A stretch of DNA of 8,289 bases, taken from Thermoplasmata archaeon (GTDB taxonomy: Archaea > Thermoplasmatota > Thermoplasmata > B31-G17). Position numbers and translations under genes: made by a program. Positions within the stretch are counted from its first letter, which is position 1; each line of letters begins with the position of its first letter. The notes beneath the pieces were generated by a model. It saw only the letters and a program-made list of their open reading frames with translations. It ran no database searches and had not been told where the DNA came from. Location: NCBI GenBank assembly GCA_003649915.1, contig QMTG01000048.1:1-8289 (forward strand), read 5' to 3'. This document shows positions 1-5,775 of this stretch, piece by piece.

Positions 1-118
1 CCTCAACTTTTTTATATGCTTTTTCCATGTCTAAGCCTTGGAGTTTTTGCACAATCTCTCTCACGCTTTTAATCTTTGATATGTACGGTGCAGCATCGCT
101 GACTACGTCCTCGAGCAT
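1..118 (-). CDS. Unrecognised protein, N-terminal fragment (cut by window edge)
   Basis: The first 39 residues of a protein that runs off the left edge. It opens MLEDVVSDAAPYISK and continues as a charged, probably helical stretch rich in Lys, Glu and Val. There is no signal peptide or membrane segment in the visible part. I do not recognise the family and assign no function. The ATG at 118 was chosen because a TATA-like box (CCTTATATGG, 142-151 read on the minus strand) lies about 28 bases upstream, the spacing expected for a leaderless archaeal transcript, and no Shine-Dalgarno site sits at a useful distance. An in-frame ATG at 145 would add nine residues (MGRGYIFFT) but lies inside that box. 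The gene has the same orientation as the peptidase operon but is separated from it by the oppositely oriented tRNA-Tyr. Confidence 0.6.
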   Translation of the reverse strand, partial: MLEDVVSDAAPYISKIKSVREIVQKLQGLDMEKAYKKVE

Positions 119-126
119 CGTAAAAA

Positions 127-137
127 AGATATATCCC
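127..137 (+). promoter_or_regulatory. TATA-like box for tRNA-Tyr
   Basis: The sequence AAGATATATCC is centred about 27 bases before the mature tRNA 5' end at 161, the usual distance from an archaeal TATA box to the start site. The core GATATATC is palindromic. Call based on sequence match and spacing only. Confidence 0.5.
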
Positions 138-141
138 CTTC

Positions 142-151
142 CCATATAAGG
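142..151 (-). promoter_or_regulatory. TATA-like box for the gene at 1-118
   Basis: Read on the minus strand this is CCTTATATGG, centred about 28 bases before the ATG at 118, which fits a leaderless transcript. It lies between the tRNA-Tyr box (127-137) and the tRNA itself, so the two divergent promoters are interleaved. Confidence 0.4.
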
Positions 152-160
152 TTTTGGAGA

Positions 161-252
161 CCCGACTTAGCTTAGCCTGGTTAAAGCGGCCGGCTGTAGA
201 CCCATGGGCCGCTACCGGCAGATCCCCGGTTCAAATCCGGGAGTCGGGACCA
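161..252 (+). tRNA. tRNA-Tyr(GTA) with a 14-base intron and encoded CCA
   Basis: A full cloverleaf can be drawn. The acceptor stem is CCCGACT (161-167) with AGTCGGG (242-248). The D arm is GCTT/AAGC (170-173 with 184-187). The anticodon stem is GCCGG (189-193) with CCGGC (215-219). The variable loop has five bases, and the T arm is CCCGG-TTCAAAT-CCGGG (225-241). The discriminator is A249 and CCA follows at 250-252. After removal of 200-213 the anticodon loop reads CTGTAGA, giving anticodon GUA (Tyr). The C1-G72 pair is the known archaeal tRNA-Tyr identity feature and supports the call independently. A T7 tract follows directly. The gene is convergent with the peptidase gene, whose stop codon begins five bases after the CCA. 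Confidence 0.9.
200..213 (+). other. Putative 14-base tRNA-Tyr intron (position 37/38)
   Basis: The anticodon stem halves only pair if 14 bases are removed from the loop. Placing the cut after G37 (199) and before A38 (214) restores the loop CTGTAGA; shifting by one (201-214) gives the same product because both boundary bases are A. A bulge-helix-bulge can be drawn. The central four-base helix is 194-197 with 208-211 (one T-C mismatch at U33, one G-U pair). The three-base bulges are 198-200 and 212-214, and a short apical stem is 201-202 with 206-207. This is the canonical archaeal intron site, so the splicing endonuclease should act here. The motif is imperfect. Confidence 0.75.
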
Positions 253-259
253 TTTTTTT
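253..259 (+). terminator. T7 tract ending the tRNA-Tyr transcript
   Basis: Seven T residues immediately follow the encoded CCA, as expected of an archaeal oligo-T terminator. The last two overlap the TAA stop codon (258-260 on the minus strand) of the convergent peptidase-like gene. Confidence 0.6.
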
Positions 260-1874
260 ACCAATTCATTAAGTCCCTCTCATACACAGTTCTCGGTGGA
301 AAACCGCGTGATGAGGCAAATGTATTGAATTCCACCAAGTCCCGCCCCTCGTTAACCTTTTTATTCTGTATCTCAGCAATGCTTTTTCCGCCCATGGAGT
401 AGCAGGGAGCATATCCTGGCATTTCAACAAATATAAAGAACTGGTCAAATATAATCTTTTTACTAAGCCCCGTCTTCTTGCTTGCCCACTCCACATACTC
501 TGCAACACTTTGCTTATGCATGTTCACCCTGACATCGCCAATAGCCCTAAGATAGCGGATGACCTTCCACATGCTCACCATGAGATCCTCATACAGCAGG
601 AATTTTTCAATATCTATTACCCTCCCAATCGCTTCGAGCACCTTGTTTTTCTTACCACTCTCATGAGCCTCTCTTATTTTGCTTAGAAACTCCTCCTCTC
701 TGTGGAATGCAATTCCCTCAGTTATTGGGCGATTAAGGTTTGTGTCTATGATTTCAATCTTCCGCGGTTTGTGTGCAAACCCAACAGCACTGTTTGTGAA
801 ATTCACGCAATGCCCGTACTCCTCATGCACCAGCGTTAATATCAAATCGGCAGGGCTTGCCGATGGTGACATTCGCTCCGAGGTCGTGACAAAAAATATG
901 TTGAAGGGGGCGTCAGTAAGCATATTCAGTGGTGTCATCGCTGCGGTTGGAATGAAGTTGAGAAGATAATCGGGGGTTTCAATAACCCTAGTATCGTATC
1001 CCTCCCATATCTTAACTATTTTTTCATTGACAAACGGCATGATAACTTCACGCATTTTTGTAACAAAACCAAGTATTTCTTTGCCTCGTAGGACTACATC
1101 TTTTCTCATGCCCTCCGCAACACTCTCCACCCTATCCTCGCACCCAAGCATCCCAGAAATCTCGCTAGCGAGTTTATTAAGGTGGGGTAATTCCTCGTTC
1201 AACCAACCAAGAGATTTATCCTCAATCTCTGTATAACTCTCAGGGTAGTCAAACATATCCACTAAGATATGCGGATAAATATTCTTCCTGCCTATGTCTC
1301 TCTCCCCTTCTGCTTCCAGTATTGGAAAAATCTCGTCAAAACCTCCCTTTTTTAGACCTTTCACACTGTAAATTTTCATATATTTCGTACATGTACTCCT
1401 TAAGTTTTCTAGAGTTCTCTCAAGGTTTTTATCTCCAGTTGCATCTATGGCGTTCAATATATCTATCAGCCCTCTGCATGCATTATTGACTATTATTTTT
1501 ATCTCAACAGGCACATGCTCAGGCTTCATCTCCATATCAATCTCCACATTCTTGGCTATTCCACCAAGCAACTGGGGCATGCTCTTCGGTCTAGCGCCTT
1601 CCTTCACTAGATAACTGAAAATCCCCCAGAGTGCTGACGAGACTGTTTGTTGTGGTTCCCAGAAAAGTGTGGACAATTTTATGCACCTAAGTACCTTTTC
1701 CTGCACGAAATCCTCAGCATTTCCTATATACTCGTCCGCTTTTTTCTCGAAATATCTAAGATTTTCATCAGAATGTACGAAAACCTTTCCTGCGCATTCT
1801 TCTACACCCTGAGTGTACGCGCTAATCGGGTCAACCCACATCCACAAATCTACAATTTTTTCCTCAATATTCAT
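258..1874 (-). CDS. DUF885-like putative zinc metallopeptidase, last gene of KaiC-like operon
   Basis: A 538-residue soluble protein with no signal peptide or membrane segment. It carries VHEEYGHCVNF (His350, Glu351, His355), then TEGIAFHREEEF (Glu386 onward) about 30 residues later. The C-terminal part has the order YEDL...RYLRAIGDVRVNMH...FVEMPGYAPCYSMGGKSI. As I know DUF885-type proteins, they share this order: an HExxPGH-like metal site, an EG(W/I)A element, then a late PGQAxxYxxG motif. Here the metal motif is one residue shorter, HExxxH, as in M49 peptidases (HELLGH). The N-terminal half is helical with no motif I recognise. Start: the ATG at 1874 has GAGGTGA (1880-1886) five bases upstream; an in-frame ATG at 1901 lies inside the preceding gene and lacks a comparable site. 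Fourth in the operon after three KaiC-like genes. Peptidase activity, substrate and zinc binding are inferred. Convergent with tRNA-Tyr. Confidence 0.6.
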   Translation of the reverse strand: MNIEEKIVDLWMWVDPISAYTQGVEECAGKVFVHSDENLRYFEKKADEYIGNAEDFVQEKVLRCIKLSTLFWEPQQTVSSALWGIFSYLVKEGARPKSMPQLLGGIAKNVEIDMEMKPEHVPVEIKIIVNNACRGLIDILNAIDATGDKNLERTLENLRSTCTKYMKIYSVKGLKKGGFDEIFPILEAEGERDIGRKNIYPHILVDMFDYPESYTEIEDKSLGWLNEELPHLNKLASEISGMLGCEDRVESVAEGMRKDVVLRGKEILGFVTKMREVIMPFVNEKIVKIWEGYDTRVIETPDYLLNFIPTAAMTPLNMLTDAPFNIFFVTTSERMSPSASPADLILTLVHEEYGHCVNFTNSAVGFAHKPRKIEIIDTNLNRPITEGIAFHREEEFLSKIREAHESGKKNKVLEAIGRVIDIEKFLLYEDLMVSMWKVIRYLRAIGDVRVNMHKQSVAEYVEWASKKTGLSKKIIFDQFFIFVEMPGYAPCYSMGGKSIAEIQNKKVNEGRDLVEFNTFASSRGFPPRTVYERDLMNW

Positions 1875-1879
1875 TTTTC

Positions 1880-2614
1880 TCACCTCGATATGCCACTCCA
1901 TATAGATATGCCATCAGCCCCTATCATACACCGATATATTCCCGTCTTGTCTGGATGGTTCAAGACCTTACGGAGGGTTAAATAATGCTCTGAGCCTTTT
2001 TCACTGTATTTTATGTCGAGTTCTATTATGCAATCGGATAGGCCTTCAATTACCCTATGAACCTCTACAGGATACGCCTCCTTAAGCATTGTTACCAGTG
2101 CTATGCATGCGTTGTGCTGTACGTGGGCACGCACTGTCGTCAGCATTGATATAACATTCTCATGCCCGTAGTGCTGGAAGTAAAAATCCAGCGAGTCTAT
2201 AACAACCCTGAATGGTGGTGTCATCTTTGATATTTCATAAAGGGAGAGTGTCATAAAGTTGATTTTTTTCACATGGCGGAGCACGAGGTTTTTTACATCA
2301 CTCACACTAATTCCTTCCTGTCTGTACGTGCTTATCTCCAATTCTTTTTTGAGCACAGTATCATAGTGCAGGGAAGCAATATCTAGTACTTTCATGTCCG
2401 CCTTCCACCCGTACTTCTCCATAGTCTTTAGTATGGTACTTTCTCTTTCCATTGTGGAAACATAAAGCACTTTTTCATCGCCAGCATTGGCAGCAAACTG
2501 CTTTGCGAGCATCTCCGTCCCTGAGCCTGCTGTGCCTGTTACGAGTATTAAAAAACCCCGTGGAAGATTCTCCTCGAGTGTCTTGTCCAAGGGATCAATA
2601 CCAACAACTGCCAA
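1880..2614 (-). CDS. KaiC-like RecA-fold protein with degenerate Walker A
   Basis: A 244-residue single-domain KaiC/RAD55-type protein. The P-loop position (residues 27-34) reads GTAGSGTE instead of GxxGxGK(T/S): the lysine that contacts phosphate is Thr33 (codon ACG) and the next position is Glu. The Walker B strand RVVID (136-140) is kept and followed by SLDFYFQH. A YVSTMERES segment (51-59) matches the region that holds the catalytic glutamate in KaiC proteins. ATP hydrolysis is therefore doubtful; a scaffold or nucleotide-sensing role is an inference. Start: TTG at 2614, because GGAGGTGG (2621-2628) ends six bases upstream. An in-frame TTG at 2638 would overlap the upstream gene and lacks this site. 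It lies one base after the upstream stop, and its own TGA sits inside the next gene's Shine-Dalgarno site. Confidence 0.8.
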   Translation of the reverse strand: MAVVGIDPLDKTLEENLPRGFLILVTGTAGSGTEMLAKQFAANAGDEKVLYVSTMERESTILKTMEKYGWKADMKVLDIASLHYDTVLKKELEISTYRQEGISVSDVKNLVLRHVKKINFMTLSLYEISKMTPPFRVVIDSLDFYFQHYGHENVISMLTTVRAHVQHNACIALVTMLKEAYPVEVHRVIEGLSDCIIELDIKYSEKGSEHYLTLRKVLNHPDKTGIYRCMIGADGISIWSGISR

Positions 2615-2615
2615 C

Positions 2616-3203
2616 CTATTCCACCTCCTCGACCTCAACGGCTAAAACATCATCGCAAACAAAAGCCACAATGTTCTCCAACTCCTCACTACTATGCTCT
2701 GCCAGCATGAAGATTACGGTGTATGCATCCTTCGCACGTAGTCCGTTTGTGAGTACATGCAAGAACTCAGACAGAATCTTCGTGTTGTTGTGTATTGCTA
2801 GGGAATTTATTGAATCCAATATTACTATCTTTTTCCTTTCTGCATGCCTAGAAGTCTTCTTAATCAAATACTCAACCTTTAATATAATCATTTCGAGCAT
2901 TGTGGGACTCTCAATATACAGAACATTTTCTTCCTCCTCACCCCTGCCCATTAGTACGTTTGATATGCAATCCACGAAGTAAGTGTTTGTTAGGTCTATG
3001 TCCAGCATTTTCAAGGCGTTGAGTATGGGTGTTGCGGGTACTGTGGACGTTACATATATAACATCCATCCCCCTTGCATTCGCAAAGTTATCTAGGATGC
3101 CCTGTATTACATCAAAGTACGTGTTTATTGAGGTCTTTATTCCTAGGACAGAGGCTTCAGGCATTTTTTCCAGTTTTTCGCCAACTTTAAGCGCTACAGT
3201 CAA
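2616..3203 (-). CDS. Short KaiC-like paralogue lacking a Walker A motif
   Basis: A 195-residue protein that looks like a reduced RecA/KaiC fold. The strand after which a P-loop is expected reads EASVLGIKTSINTYFDV (residues 16-32), with no GxxxxGK. A Walker B-like strand is clear: KIVILDSINSLAIH (125-138). YVTSTVPATPILNALK (50-65) resembles the segment after strand 2 in its neighbours. The C-terminus is acidic (VEVEEVE). It is about 50 residues shorter than its neighbours and lacks the KxRGxxH segment near the KaiC C-terminus. Probably a non-catalytic partner of the intact ATPase encoded just upstream (inference from context). Start: TTG at 3203, seven bases after GGAGGTGG (3211-3218), a site embedded in the last codons of the upstream gene. 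The intergenic gap is three bases. Family placement is by motif reading only. Confidence 0.7.
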   Translation of the reverse strand: MTVALKVGEKLEKMPEASVLGIKTSINTYFDVIQGILDNFANARGMDVIYVTSTVPATPILNALKMLDIDLTNTYFVDCISNVLMGRGEEEENVLYIESPTMLEMIILKVEYLIKKTSRHAERKKIVILDSINSLAIHNNTKILSEFLHVLTNGLRAKDAYTVIFMLAEHSSEELENIVAFVCDDVLAVEVEEVE

Positions 3204-3206
3204 CTA

Positions 3207-3962
3207 TCAACCACCTCCAACACCTTTCAGCATGGGGACGAGAAGCACACCAATATCTGTTAGGTCCAGCACGTATTTCGCCCTTGAGTGCTGGGTTCCC
3301 CGCATTTTAATAACCTGCAGGGTTCTTAGCATATCCCCACTTCTCTCCATGTTTGAAAGCAGTATTATGCCGTCTGCGATTGCCTCCTCAACACCATACA
3401 TTGAGTATCTCTGCTCCATGGGTGATATCTCGGATACCAGTATGGTTGTGCATCCAAGTTCGGACAGAAGTTTTCCAAGCCTCAGTATAAAACTTCTTAT
3501 TTTTTCTTCGGTCTTCAATCTGTAACATACAGAGGTTATTGAGTCTATCACCAGCCTCTTTATCCCCAACTCCTTGACTATATTTCCTATTGCCTCCACA
3601 AGCACGTCAATGTCCTCAAATGTAAATTCGGGCTTCTCAAGTCCCAGTTTTTCATAAAGGGCAGGCATGTCAATAAATGTAAGCATCCCTTCCTCGATGA
3701 GCCGCTCATCAAAAAACTCGTACGGGATTGCATTTTTCAGAAGCTTGGAAGTTGCCTCCGTAACGGATATGAACATGCTTTTCTCACCCATGAGGGCGCC
3801 GTGTATCAAAAATTCAAGGCTTATGGTTGTTTTTCCCGTCCCACAACTACCTGTTATGAGTATTATGTTGTCCCTTGGTATGCCGCCGTTAAGTATGTTA
3901 TCAAGTCCCTCAATACCCGTAACACATCTTTCTCTTTTTTTCCTATAAGTATGGTCAACCAT
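3207..3962 (-). CDS. KaiC-like RecA-superfamily ATPase (single domain, intact)
   Basis: A 251-residue single-domain member of the KaiC/RAD55-type ATPases found widely in archaea. It has the N-terminal CVTGIEGLDNILNGGIPR signature (13-30), Walker A GSCGTGKTT (38-46), FISVTEA with the likely catalytic Glu69, Walker B RLVID (136-140) and KMRGTQHSRAKY (219-230), the late arginine/histidine segment of KaiC proteins. There is no second domain and no DNA-binding helix-turn-helix, so it is not a circadian two-domain KaiC. Start: ATG at 3962, because a TATA-like box at 3988-3998 lies about 30 bases upstream, fitting a near-leaderless mRNA; an upstream in-frame TTG at 3980 lies too close to that box. 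First gene of the four-gene operon and the only clearly ATPase-competent member. The physiological target is unknown. Confidence 0.9.
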   Translation of the reverse strand: MVDHTYRKKRERCVTGIEGLDNILNGGIPRDNIILITGSCGTGKTTISLEFLIHGALMGEKSMFISVTEATSKLLKNAIPYEFFDERLIEEGMLTFIDMPALYEKLGLEKPEFTFEDIDVLVEAIGNIVKELGIKRLVIDSITSVCYRLKTEEKIRSFILRLGKLLSELGCTTILVSEISPMEQRYSMYGVEEAIADGIILLSNMERSGDMLRTLQVIKMRGTQHSRAKYVLDLTDIGVLLVPMLKGVGGG

Positions 3963-3987
3963 GTCAGCGCAGTAAATCAATCCAGCA

Positions 3988-3998
3988 CTTATATAATT
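3988..3998 (-). promoter_or_regulatory. TATA box of the KaiC-like operon
   Basis: Read on the minus strand this is AATTATATAAG, a strong match to the archaeal TATA consensus and preceded by an A-rich stretch that could serve as BRE. Its centre is about 30 bases before the ATG at 3962. It is the only clear promoter seen for the four genes that follow. Confidence 0.6.
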
Positions 3999-4049
3999 TG
4001 CCTATGGCCTCATTGATTATTATTAAATATATAAAATCAAAATAATAAA

Positions 4050-4066
4050 ACATGTAAAATATGTGT
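4050..4066 (-). promoter_or_regulatory. Imperfect palindrome upstream of the KaiC-like operon
   Basis: The 17-base stretch ACATGTAAAATATGTGT is a partial inverted repeat in which five of seven symmetric positions pair. It lies about 50 bases upstream of the operon TATA box, where an activator site could be. The surrounding DNA is very AT-rich and such symmetry arises easily by chance, so this is a weak call. Confidence 0.15.
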
Positions 4067-4108
4067 ATCTTGTCAACATCCAACATAAAAGTACATGATT
4101 GTTGTTAT

Positions 4109-4113
4109 AAAAA
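4109..4113 (-). terminator. T5 tract after tRNA-Ile
   Basis: On the minus strand five T residues follow the discriminator base of tRNA-Ile directly (ATTTTTATAAC). This is a plausible short archaeal terminator separating the tRNA (and perhaps the deoA transcript) from the KaiC-like operon promoter. Confidence 0.45.
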
Positions 4114-4188
4114 TGGGCCCGAGGAGATTCGAACTCCTGACCTCCCGGTTATCAGCCGGACGCTCCGACCAGGCTAAGCTACGGGCCC
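4114..4188 (-). tRNA. tRNA-Ile(GAT)
   Basis: A complete 75-base cloverleaf on the minus strand. The acceptor stem is GGGCCCG with CGGGCCC and the discriminator is A. The D arm is GCTTAGCCTGGTCGGAGC. The anticodon stem-loop is TCCGG-CTGATAA-CCGGG (one G-U pair), giving anticodon GAU. The variable loop is AGGTC and the T arm is AGGAG-TTCGAAT-CTCCT. There is no intron. CCA is not encoded, unlike the tRNA-Tyr in this window. It lies 57 bases downstream of the AMP phosphorylase stop on the same strand, so it may be partly co-transcribed with that operon. Confidence 0.97.
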
Positions 4189-4225
4189 ATTTTGGCTATG
4201 GCAGCGAGCATGATTATGGCTGGCA

Positions 4226-4237
4226 CGATTTTAAAGG
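4226..4237 (-). promoter_or_regulatory. Possible TATA box for tRNA-Ile
   Basis: On the minus strand this reads CCTTTAAAATCG, centred about 43 bases before the mature tRNA 5' end, which would give a 5' leader of roughly 17 bases for RNase P to remove. It is the best AT-rich element in the 57-base gap after deoA. Transcription by read-through from deoA is an equally good explanation. Confidence 0.25.
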
Positions 4238-4245
4238 TTGCGGTT

Positions 4246-5775
4246 TTACACAATCTCCCTATATGATGGCATTTTTTCAAGTATCATGCCCTCTATGCTC
4301 ACAGGCGATATTTTATTTGCAACACGTAGAGCGTTTTCAAGTTTTGTTTTGTTGCTAGAGTATATTGTGAGCAAGGTTTCGCCCTTCTCAACTCTGTATC
4401 CCTCCTTTTTTGCCAGTAAAACCCCTGCTTTCTTGTCATATGGCGATCCTGCCTCCCTTGCAATCCTTATTATCGACCTGTTTCTTATCCTTTTCACGTA
4501 CCCGTCGCTCTTGGCCACAACTTCCGCAGAATATTTCCCAAACTCTATAGATTCCGATGAGAATTCAGGGCTTCCACCTTGGGCTTCCACAATCTCCCTC
4601 AATTTCTCCAACGCCTTGCCACTCTTTATTGCCTCCTCCGCCACCCTTTTTCCATCCAAAACACCACCCATCTCCAGAAGCATTGAGGAAAGCTCTATAG
4701 CCTTGCTGTACAAACTCCTCGGCACCTGTTTTCCTTCAAGCATTTGGAGAGCCTCCCAAACTTCAAGTGCGGGCCCAACTGCCCTTCCTATTGGCTGACC
4801 GCCATATGTGATCGCACACGATACCTTCATATCCAGTTTTTCTCCAAGTTCTATCAGGTTTCTGGCGTACCAACGTGCTTTCTCAATGCTTTCCACTTTT
4901 GTCTCAGGCCCCATTGGTATGTCTATGAGAAGATTATTTGCGCCAACCCCCTTCTTCTTTGCCATTATTGAGGCGAGAAGTTGGGAAGGTGGATCTATAC
5001 CTAGCGGATACTCCGCCCTTATTATTATATCATCTGCAGGCGCTATGCTAACCGCTCCACCCCATGCTATTGTTCCCCCAACCTCTAGGGCTATGCGCTT
5101 GATTTCTTCCGCACTTAAAGAAACTGGAGCCAAAACCTCAAATATGTCTGCCGTACCACATGCGCTGCTTATCGCCCTTGAGCACGTCTTTGGTATTGTT
5201 AAGCCCATTGAAGCAATAATCGGTACAACAATGAGTGTTACCTTATTTCCAGGCACGCCCCCTATGCTATGGAAGTCATAGATGATTTCATCACCAAAAT
5301 CTATGGTCTCACCAGTCTCAATCATGGCTTTGACCAAGTGATAGGTCTCATCTTGGTCCATTCCTCTCATGTACACGGCGGAGACGTATGCAGAGAGTTC
5401 AATGTCTGTCAGGTTTCTGCCCACAATATCTTCAACTATTTTCCTTATCTGATACTCTGTGAGCTTTTTACCGTCCATTTTCATCCTTATGTACTCAACC
5501 GATTCTGGCCTGCTTGTGGGGTAAATCCTCACCTCCCCTACATCCTTAAGCACTTCGTGAAGTTCCGCGGATAGACCCACCTCCCCCATCTTAACCATGC
5601 TTTGTGTGGTTTCAACAACGGCAATAACGTATTCCTCACCAAAAACCACACGCACCCTATCCTGTTCTCTCACCCCCAAAGCTTGGGCATCGTTATCATG
5701 CATGATTACAGTGTACTTGCCTGCCTCAAGGTCTATCTTTCTTACAGCATACTTATTGTTTTGCTCCTCTCTCAT
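4246..5775 (-). CDS. deoA: AMP phosphorylase (archaeal thymidine phosphorylase family)
   Basis: A 509-residue cytosolic enzyme converting AMP and phosphate to adenine and ribose-1,5-bisphosphate, also acting on CMP/UMP in characterised archaeal relatives. It has the long N-terminal extension (about 85 residues) that marks archaeal AMP phosphorylases. Counted from the ATG at 5775, it has DFHSIGGVPGNK (167-178), SRAISS (199-204), GTAD with Thr208, the proton-donor aspartate in GIDPP (Asp261), LASIM (Ser269) and PETK (Lys293). All these fall at one constant offset from positions I recall for the family. The C-terminal pyrimidine phosphorylase domain ends in SIEGMILEKM. Length matches the usual 500-510. 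Start: the ATG overlaps the isomerase stop as ATGA, with GGAG (5784-5787) eight bases upstream; two GTG codons at 5784 and 5781 are less likely. The substrate comes from nucleotide turnover; the product feeds the isomerase encoded upstream. Confidence 0.95.
   Translation of the reverse strand: MREEQNNKYAVRKIDLEAGKYTVIMHDNDAQALGVREQDRVRVVFGEEYVIAVVETTQSMVKMGEVGLSAELHEVLKDVGEVRIYPTSRPESVEYIRMKMDGKKLTEYQIRKIVEDIVGRNLTDIELSAYVSAVYMRGMDQDETYHLVKAMIETGETIDFGDEIIYDFHSIGGVPGNKVTLIVVPIIASMGLTIPKTCSRAISSACGTADIFEVLAPVSLSAEEIKRIALEVGGTIAWGGAVSIAPADDIIIRAEYPLGIDPPSQLLASIMAKKKGVGANNLLIDIPMGPETKVESIEKARWYARNLIELGEKLDMKVSCAITYGGQPIGRAVGPALEVWEALQMLEGKQVPRSLYSKAIELSSMLLEMGGVLDGKRVAEEAIKSGKALEKLREIVEAQGGSPEFSSESIEFGKYSAEVVAKSDGYVKRIRNRSIIRIAREAGSPYDKKAGVLLAKKEGYRVEKGETLLTIYSSNKTKLENALRVANKISPVSIEGMILEKMPSYREIV

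Noticed and set aside
154..402. An open frame on the plus strand crossing tRNA-Tyr
   Set aside because: It is formed by the tRNA sequence and the reverse of the peptidase gene; no ribosome site or coding signal of its own.
1875..1901. ATG at 1901 as the peptidase start
   Set aside because: It would overlap the upstream gene and lacks a good ribosome site, whereas the ATG at 1874 has GAGGTGA five bases upstream.
2616..3203. Frameshift or truncation explaining the missing P-loop of the short KaiC-like protein
   Set aside because: About 20 residues precede the first core strand, much like the neighbour, and the frame is continuous from a well-placed start to its stop, so there is no sign of a broken P-loop in another frame.
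4016..4050. AT-rich inverted repeat as a replication origin or mobile-element end
   Set aside because: Low-complexity AT sequence in a promoter gap; no repeated origin boxes, no Orc1/Cdc6 gene, no transposase and no target duplication.
4115..4188. GGGCCC at both ends of tRNA-Ile as terminal inverted repeats
   Set aside because: These are simply the two strands of the tRNA acceptor stem.
5239..5275. Phe in DFHSIGG of AMP phosphorylase as a lost phosphate-binding lysine
   Set aside because: Bacterial thymidine phosphorylases have Lys here, but as I recall archaeal AMP phosphorylases carry a hydrophobic residue at this position, so it is normal for the family.
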